Positions 58,187 to 64,000 of a stretch of DNA of 64,000 nucleotides are shown piece by piece (the stretch's first letter is position 1; each line of letters begins with the position of its first letter). The position numbers were made by a program, and so were the translations under genes. A model generated the notes under the pieces. That model searched no databases. It was not told the DNA's origin and saw nothing but the letters and a program-made list of their open reading frames with translations. Source of the DNA: Phocoena phocoena. Taxonomy: Eukaryota; Chordata; Mammalia; Artiodactyla; Phocoenidae. The stretch is taken from assembly GCF_963924675.1 (NCBI RefSeq), contig NC_089222.1, positions 2,480,001 through 2,544,000 on the forward strand. The letters are read 5' to 3'.

Positions 58187-61100
58187 ATGGTAATAGGAAC
58201 ATACATATTGATAACTACCTTAAATGTAAATGGATTAAATGCTCCAACAAAAAGACATAGACTGGCTATATGGATACAAAAACTAGACCCATATATATGC
58301 TGTCTAAAAGAGACCCACTTCAGACTGAGGGACACACACAGACCGAGAGTGAGGGGATGGAAAAAGATATTCCATGCAAATGGAAATCAAAAGAAAGCTG
58401 AAGTAGCAATACTCATATCAGATAAAATACACTTTAAAATAAAGACTGTTACAAGAGACAAGGAAGGACACTACATAATGATCAAGGGATCAATCCAAGA
58501 AGAAAATATAACAATTATAAATATATATGCACCCAACATAGGAGCACTTCAATACATAAGGCAAATGCGAACAGCTATAAAAGAGGAAATCAACAGAAAC
58601 ACAATCATAGTAGGAGACTTTAACACCCCACTTTCACCAATCGACACATCATCCAAAATGAAAATAAATAAGGAAACACAAGCTTTAAGTGATACATTAA
58701 ACAAGATGGACGTAACTGGTATTTATAGGTCATTCCATCCAAAAACAACAGAAAACACTTTCTTTTCACATGCTTATGAAACATTCTCCAGGATAGATCA
58801 TATCTTGGGTCACTAATCAAGCCTTGGTAAATTTAAGAAAATTGAAATCATATCAAGTATCTTTTCCAACCACAACGTTATCGACTAGGTATCAATTACA
58901 GGAAAAAATCTGTAAAAAACACAAACACATGGGGCTAAACAATACACTACTAAATAACCAATAGATCACTGAAGTAATCAAAGAGGAAATCAAAAAATAC
59001 CTAGAAACAAATGACAATGAAAACACGACAACCCAAAACCTACGGGATACAGCTAAAGCAGTTCTAAGAGGGAAGTTTATAGCAATTCAATCCTACTTCA
59101 AGAAACAAGAAACATCTCAAATAAACAACCTACCCTTACACCTAAAGCAATTAGAGAAAGAAGAACAAAAAAACCCCAAAGTTAGCAGAAGGAAAGCATC
59201 GTAAAGATTAGATCAGAAATAAATGAAAAGGAAATGAAGGAAACAGTAGCAAAGATCAATAAAACAAAAAGCTGGTTCTTTGAGAAGATAAACAATATTG
59301 ATAAACCATTAGCCAGATTCATCAAGAAAAAAAGGGAGAAGACTCAAATCAATAGAATTAGAAATGAAAAAGGAGAAGTAACAACTGACACTGTAGAAAT
59401 ACAAAGGATGGTGAGAGATTACTACAAGCAACAATATGCCAATAAAATGGACAACCTGGAAGAAACGGACAAATTCTTAGAAAAGCACAACGTTCCGAGA
59501 CTGAACCAGGAAGAAATAGAAAATATAAACAGACCAATCACAAGCACTGACATTGAGACTGTGATTAAAAATCTTCCAACAAACAAAAGCCCAGGACTGA
59601 ATGGCTTCACAGGTGAATTCTTTTAAACATTTAGAGAAGAGCTAACACCTATCATTCTCAAACTCTTCCAAAATATAGCAGAGGGAGGAACACTCCCAAA
59701 CTCATTCTACGAGGCCACCATCACCCTGATACCAAAACCAGGTAAAGAAAGAAAACTACAGGCTAATATCTCTGATGAACATAGATGCAAAAATCTCCAA
59801 CAAAATACTAGCAAACAGAATAAAACAGAACATTAAAAGGATCATACACCATGATCAAGTGGGGTTTATCCCAGGAATGCAAAGATTCTTCAATATACGC
59901 AAATCAATCAATGTGATAAAGCTTATTAACAAATTGAAGGAGAAAAACCATATGATCATCTCAATACATGCAGAGAAAGCTTTTGACAAAATTCAACACT
60001 CGTTTATGATAAAAATGCTCCAGAGAGTAGGCATAGGAGGAACTTACCTCAACATAATAAAGGCCATATATGACAAACCCACAGCCAACATCGTCCTCAA
60101 TGGTGAAAAACTGAAACCATTTCCTTTAAGATCAGGAACAAGACAAGGTTGCCCCCTCTCACGATTATTATTTAACATAGTTGTGGAAGTTTTAGCCACA
60201 GCAATCAGAGAAGAAAAAGAAATAAAAGGCATCCAAATCAGAAAAGAAGAGGTAAAGCGGTCACTGTTGGCAAATGACATGATACTATACATAGAGAATC
60301 CTAAAGATGCCACCAGAAAACTTCTAGAGATAATCAATGAATTTGGTAAAGTAGCAGGATACAAAATTAATGCACAGAAATCTCTTGCATTCCTATACCG
60401 TAATGATGAAAAATCTGAAAGAGAAATTAAGGAAACACTCTTATTTGCCACTGTAACAAAAAGAATAAAACACCTAGGAATAAACCTACCTAAGGAGACA
60501 AAAGACCTGTATACAGAAAACGATAAGACACTGATGAAAGAAATTAAAGATGATACAAACAGATATACCATGTTCTTGGATTGGAAGAATCAACATTGTG
60601 AAAATGACTCTACTACCCAAAGCAATCTACAGATTCAATGCGATCCCTATCAAACTACCAAAGGCATTTTTCACAGAACTAGAACAAAAAATTTCACAAC
60701 TTGTATGGAGACACAAAAGACCCCAAATAGCCAAAGCAATATTGAGAACGAAAAACGGAGCTGGAGGAATCAGGCTCCCAGACTTCAGACTATACTACAG
60801 AGCTACAGTAATCAAGACAGTATGGTACTGGCACAATAACAGAAATAGAGATAAATGGAAAAGGATAGAAAGCCCAGAGATAAACCCATAACTATATGGT
60901 CACCTTAGTTTTGATAAAGGAGGCAAGAATATACAATGGAGAAAAGACAGCCTCTTCAATAAATGGTGCTGGGAAAACTGGACAGTTACATGTAAAAGAA
61001 TGAAAGTAGAAAACTCCCTAACACCATACACAAAAGTAAACTCAAAATGGATTAAAGGCCTAAATGTAAGGCCAGACACTATAAAACTCTTAGAGGAAAA

Positions 61101-61979
61101 CATAGGCAGAACACTCTATGACATAAATCACAGCAAGATCCTTTTGGACCTATCTCCTAGAGAAATGGAAATAAAAACAAAAATAAACAAATGAGACGTA
61201 ATGAAACTTAAAAGCTTTTACACAGCAAAGGAAACCATATACAAGACAAGGAAACAGCCCTCAGAATGGGAGAAAGTATTTGCAGACGAAGCAACTGACA
61301 AAGGATTAATCTTCAAAATTTAGAAGCAGCTCATGCAGCTCAATATCAAAAAAACAAACAACCCAATCCAAAAATGGGCAGAAGACCTAAACAGACATTT
61401 CTCCAAAGAAGATATACAGATTGCCAACAAACACATTAAAGGATGCTCAACATCACTAATCATTAGAGAAATGCAAATCAAAACTACATTGAGCTATCAC
61501 CTCACACCAGTCAGAATGGCCATCATGAAAAAATCTAGAAACAATAAATGCTGGAGAGGGTGTGGAGAAAAGGGAACCCTCTTGCACTGTTGGTGGGAAT
61601 GTAAATTCAGCCACTATGGAGAACAGTATGGAAGTTCCTTAAAAAACGAAAAGTAGAACTACCATATGACCCAGCAATCCCACTACTGGGCATATACCCT
61701 GAGAAAACCATAATTCAAAAAGAGTTGTGTAGCACAATGTTCATTGCAGCTCTATTTACAGAGTTGCATTGCAGCCAGGACATGGAAGCAATCTAAGTGT
61801 CCATAGACAGATGAATGGATAAAGAAGATGCAGCACATATACACAATGGAATATTACTCAGCCCTAAAAAGAAACGAAATTGAGTTAATTGTAGTGTGGT
61901 GGACGGACCTAGAGTCTGTCATACAGAGTGAAGTTAAGTCAGAAAGTGAAAAAAAATACTGTATGCTAACACATATATA
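58187..61979 (+). pseudogene. L1 ORF2 (endonuclease and reverse transcriptase), disabled
   Basis: ORF2p nicks target DNA and copies L1 RNA into it. Start ATG at 58187 (MVIGTYILITTLNVNGLN); natural stop at 61977-61979. The N-terminal endonuclease keeps the NVNGLN, KETH, GDFN and RIDHI motifs, but a premature TAA stands at 58814-58816, and beyond it the SDH catalytic motif reads SNH. Later open pieces are 59234-59626 and 59775-60839 (reverse transcriptase). In the latter, the SIDAEKAFD aspartate is His (59967-59969), and FADD reads LAND with Asp to Asn at 60273-60275. Frameshift near 60560; the rest continues in 60550-60891, 61000-61194 and 61333-61656, the last with the C-x3-C-x7-H-x4-C motif. 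Dead on several counts. Confidence 0.92.
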
Positions 61980-62380
61980 TGGAGTCTAAAAAAAAAAAAG
62001 GTTCTAAAGAACCTAGGGGGAGGACAGTAATAAAGATGCAGACAGAGAGAGTGGACTTGAGGACACGGGGAAGGGGAAGGGTAAGCCAGGACGAAGTGAG
62101 AGAGTGGCATGGACATATATACACTACCAAATGTAAAATAGATAGCTAGTGGGAAGCAGCTGCATAGCACAGGGAGATCAGCTCAGTGCTTCGTGACCAC
62201 CTAGAGGGGTGGGATAGGGAGGGTGGGAGGGAGACGCAAGAGGGAAGAGATACGGGCATTTGTGTACATGTATAGCTGATTCACTTCGTTATAAAGCAGA
62301 AACTAAGACACCACTGTAAAGCAATTATCCTCCAATAAAGATGTTAAAAAGTAATAATAATAAATAAATTAATTTTTTAA

Positions 62381-62999
62381 AAAGTCATGTACCACAATGT
62401 TCTTTGCAGCACTGTTTACAATAGCTAGGACATGGAAGCAACCTAAGTGTCCATCGACTGATGAATGGATAAAGAAGATGTGGCACGTATATACAATGGA
62501 ATATTACTCAGCCATAAGAAAAACGAAATTGAGTTATGTGTAGTGAGGTGGATGGACCTAGAGACTGTCATATAGAGTGAAGTAAGTCAGAAAGAGAAAA
62601 CCAAATACTATATGCTAACACATATATATGGAATATAAAAAAAAAAAGTTCTGAAGAACCTAGGGGCAGGACAGCAATAAAGACACAGACGTAGAGAATG
62701 GACTTCAGGAAAGGCGGAAGGGAAGGGTAAGCTGGAATGAAGTGAGAGAGTAGCATCGACATATATACACTACCAAACGTAAAATAGATAGCTAGTGGGA
62801 AGCAGCCGCATAGCACAGGGAGATCAGCTCGGTGCTTTGTGACCACTTAGAGGGGTGGGATAGGGAGGGTGGGAGGGAGACGCAAGAGGGAGGAGATATG
62901 GGAATATACATATATATGTAGAGCTGATTCACTTTGTTATAAAGCAGAAACTAACATACCATTGTAGAGCAATTATACTCCAATAAAGATGTTAAAAAA
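62381..62999 (+). mobile_element. Second L1 3' end, directly after the large L1
   Basis: Begins in late ORF2 (gtcatgtaccacaatgttc) and repeats the ORF2 end and 3'UTR already present at 61730-62346, ending ccaataaagatgttaaaaaa. Same strand and lineage as the large L1. It is either an independent 5'-truncated insertion or a tandem duplication of the 3' end; no target-site duplication separates them. Confidence 0.93.
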
Positions 63000-63000
63000 G

Positions 63001-63085
63001 TGTATATATATATATCTGAATTATTTTGCTGTACCCCAGTAATTAAGACAACATTGTATGTCAACTATACTTCAATTTAAAAATA
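63001..63085 (+). mobile_element. Terminal piece of an older L1 3'UTR
   Basis: A (TA)n run at 63004-63015, then ctgaattattttgctgtacc and tcaactatacttcaattta, matching the termini of the older L1 tails at 14.8, 30.9 and 43.2 kb. Confidence 0.8.
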
Positions 63086-63089
63086 ATAA

Positions 63090-63640
63090 ATAAAATGTAC
63101 ATTGTGGTGATTTAATGTAAATATATATTGCAGAAGGATTTCTCCCATCTAGTTAACACATCCATCACCTCACATCCTTATCTTTTCTGTGTGTGAGAAT
63201 ATTTAAGTTCTACTCTCTCATTAAATTTCAATATTATAATAGAGTGTTATCAACTATAGTCACCATGTTTTACATTAGATCTTCAGACCTTATTCATCTT
63301 ACATCTGAAAGTTTGTACTCTTACCACTTCTCCCTCTTTCATTCACCTCCTGCCAGCCCGTGGCAACCATTTTATTTCTCTGTTTATGAGCTTGGCTTTT
63401 TTTTCCAGACTCACATATAAGTGATACCATGCAGTATTTGTCTTTCTCCAAAGGCTTGTTTCACAGAGCACAGTGCCCTCTAGGTCCATCCATACTGCTG
63501 CAAATGGCAGGATTTCCTTCTTTCTCATGACTGAATAATATTTCACGGTGTGTACACACCACATCTTCCTTATCCATTCATCCACTGATGGACACTTAAG
63601 TAGTTTCCATTATCTTTGGCTATTGCCAAGTAGATATTTA
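63090..63640 (-). mobile_element. Old L1 3' end (L1MA/L1MB-like)
   Basis: The plus strand is the complement of an old L1 tail: gtacattgtggtgattta, caactatagtcaccatgttt, cagatgta-type words near 63300, acatataagtgataccatgc and catccactgatggacactta. Truncated at the right end. It may be the body of the element whose tip is at 55618-55651. Confidence 0.82.
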
Positions 63641-64000
63641 TTTATCTTAGACAAAAGAGTTGCTTTAGGGCAGTTCAGTCTGTGTTGTACTCAGCAATTT
63701 TGCTCGATAATCGTGGGAAAACTGTACTCTGCTGGCTGCCATCTTGTGACTGTGAGGGATCAGAAAGCTAACCTAGGGTAGCAAAATGTAGGGAATTGCA
63801 AAGAAAGAAAGTAGAACCCTCAGTAAAGCACACCTGAGACTAGCCTCACCTCTGGGCGTTTTGGTAATGTGAGCCAATAAATCCCTTCTATTGTTAAAGC
63901 CATTTTGCTCCCATGTTTTTTACTTGTAACCAAAAGCTTCTAACTGTCACAGTACTTGAAGGGGTTAATGCATGAAGAAGCCAAAGGGTGATGGAGTTTT
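63641..64000. other. Unassigned; possible old LTR-type repeat end
   Basis: Segment 63865-63935 (gagccaataaatccc, gttaaagccattttg, ttacttgtaaccaaaag) resembles an old LTR-type 3' end with a polyadenylation signal aataaa at 63877-63882. The family is not assigned. No gene seen. Confidence 0.35.

Larger units (their letters stand above)
55652..62380 (+). mobile_element. Nearly full-length L1 retrotransposon, defective
   Basis: About 6.7 kb with the complete L1 order: GC-rich 5'UTR (55652-57238, most CpG-rich at 55730-56170, then T-rich with a microsatellite), ORF1, a short inter-ORF spacer, ORF2, the 3'UTR from 61980, terminus ccaataaagatgttaaaa near 62346, and an A/AAT-rich tail to about 62380. 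The extreme 5' end seems to be missing, since the sequence enters inside the GC-rich 5'UTR. Both ORFs are broken, so it cannot mobilise itself. No clean target-site duplication was found; the right side runs straight into another L1 3' end. Confidence 0.95.

Noticed and set aside
1..64000. CRISPR array, operon or bacterial mobile system
   Set aside because: No regularly spaced direct repeats, no dense coding, no bacterial gene signals; all evidence points to mammalian intergenic or intronic DNA.

Overview
The window looks like non-coding nuclear DNA from a cetacean. It is AT-rich and densely seeded with retrotransposons, and I see no intact cellular gene, rRNA gene, tRNA gene or CRISPR array. 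The lineage call rests on ten copies of the tRNA-derived CHR-type SINE family (head beginning gggcttccctgg, then a tRNA-like A box and B box). Several are the roughly 200-bp form ending in ccgc plus poly(A), which I associate with whales and dolphins. Many L1 3' ends of one recent lineage (ending ccaataaagatgttaaa) agree with this. I cannot distinguish toothed from baleen whale.

Layout. 1-17.5 kb: mostly unassigned sequence with a GA microsatellite, one young SINE, MIR/L2 relics, a 1.2-kb L2 reverse-transcriptase relic (about 5.6-6.8 kb, minus strand) and two old L1 tails. 17.5-24.3 kb: two opposed L1 3' ends, a MER5A-like DNA transposon, the longest ORF not explained by a repeat (20.67-21.20 kb), and a head-to-head SINE pair. 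25-28 kb: an LTR carrying a nested SINE, with a second SINE abutting its truncated 5' edge. 30.5-35.8 kb: L1 in L2, SINE in L1, a SINE with an unusual tail, and ancient L1 pieces. 37-46 kb: old-form SINEs, an internal L1 5'UTR/ORF1 piece, a second copy of the 25.5-kb LTR, an older L1 tail, a second MER5A-like copy, and an MLT1-like LTR split by a SINE. 46.9-48.9 kb: a 2-kb 5'-truncated L1 with clear target-site duplications. 49-53 kb: L2, MIR, an MLT1-like LTR and an old L1 piece. 55.65-63.6 kb: a nearly full-length L1 (5'UTR, ORF1, ORF2, 3'UTR) followed by stacked L1 3' ends and an older opposite-strand L1.

None of the protein-coding remains looks functional. The largest L1 has frameshifts and stops in both ORFs, and two reverse-transcriptase catalytic aspartates are replaced. 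The biology visible here is the insertion history: nested elements, target-site duplications, inverted pairs and small tandem duplications. I found no evidence of a new biological system. The best leads are an unexplained 177-codon ORF holding a candidate exon, and several insertion junctions that do not fit a simple target-primed insertion.
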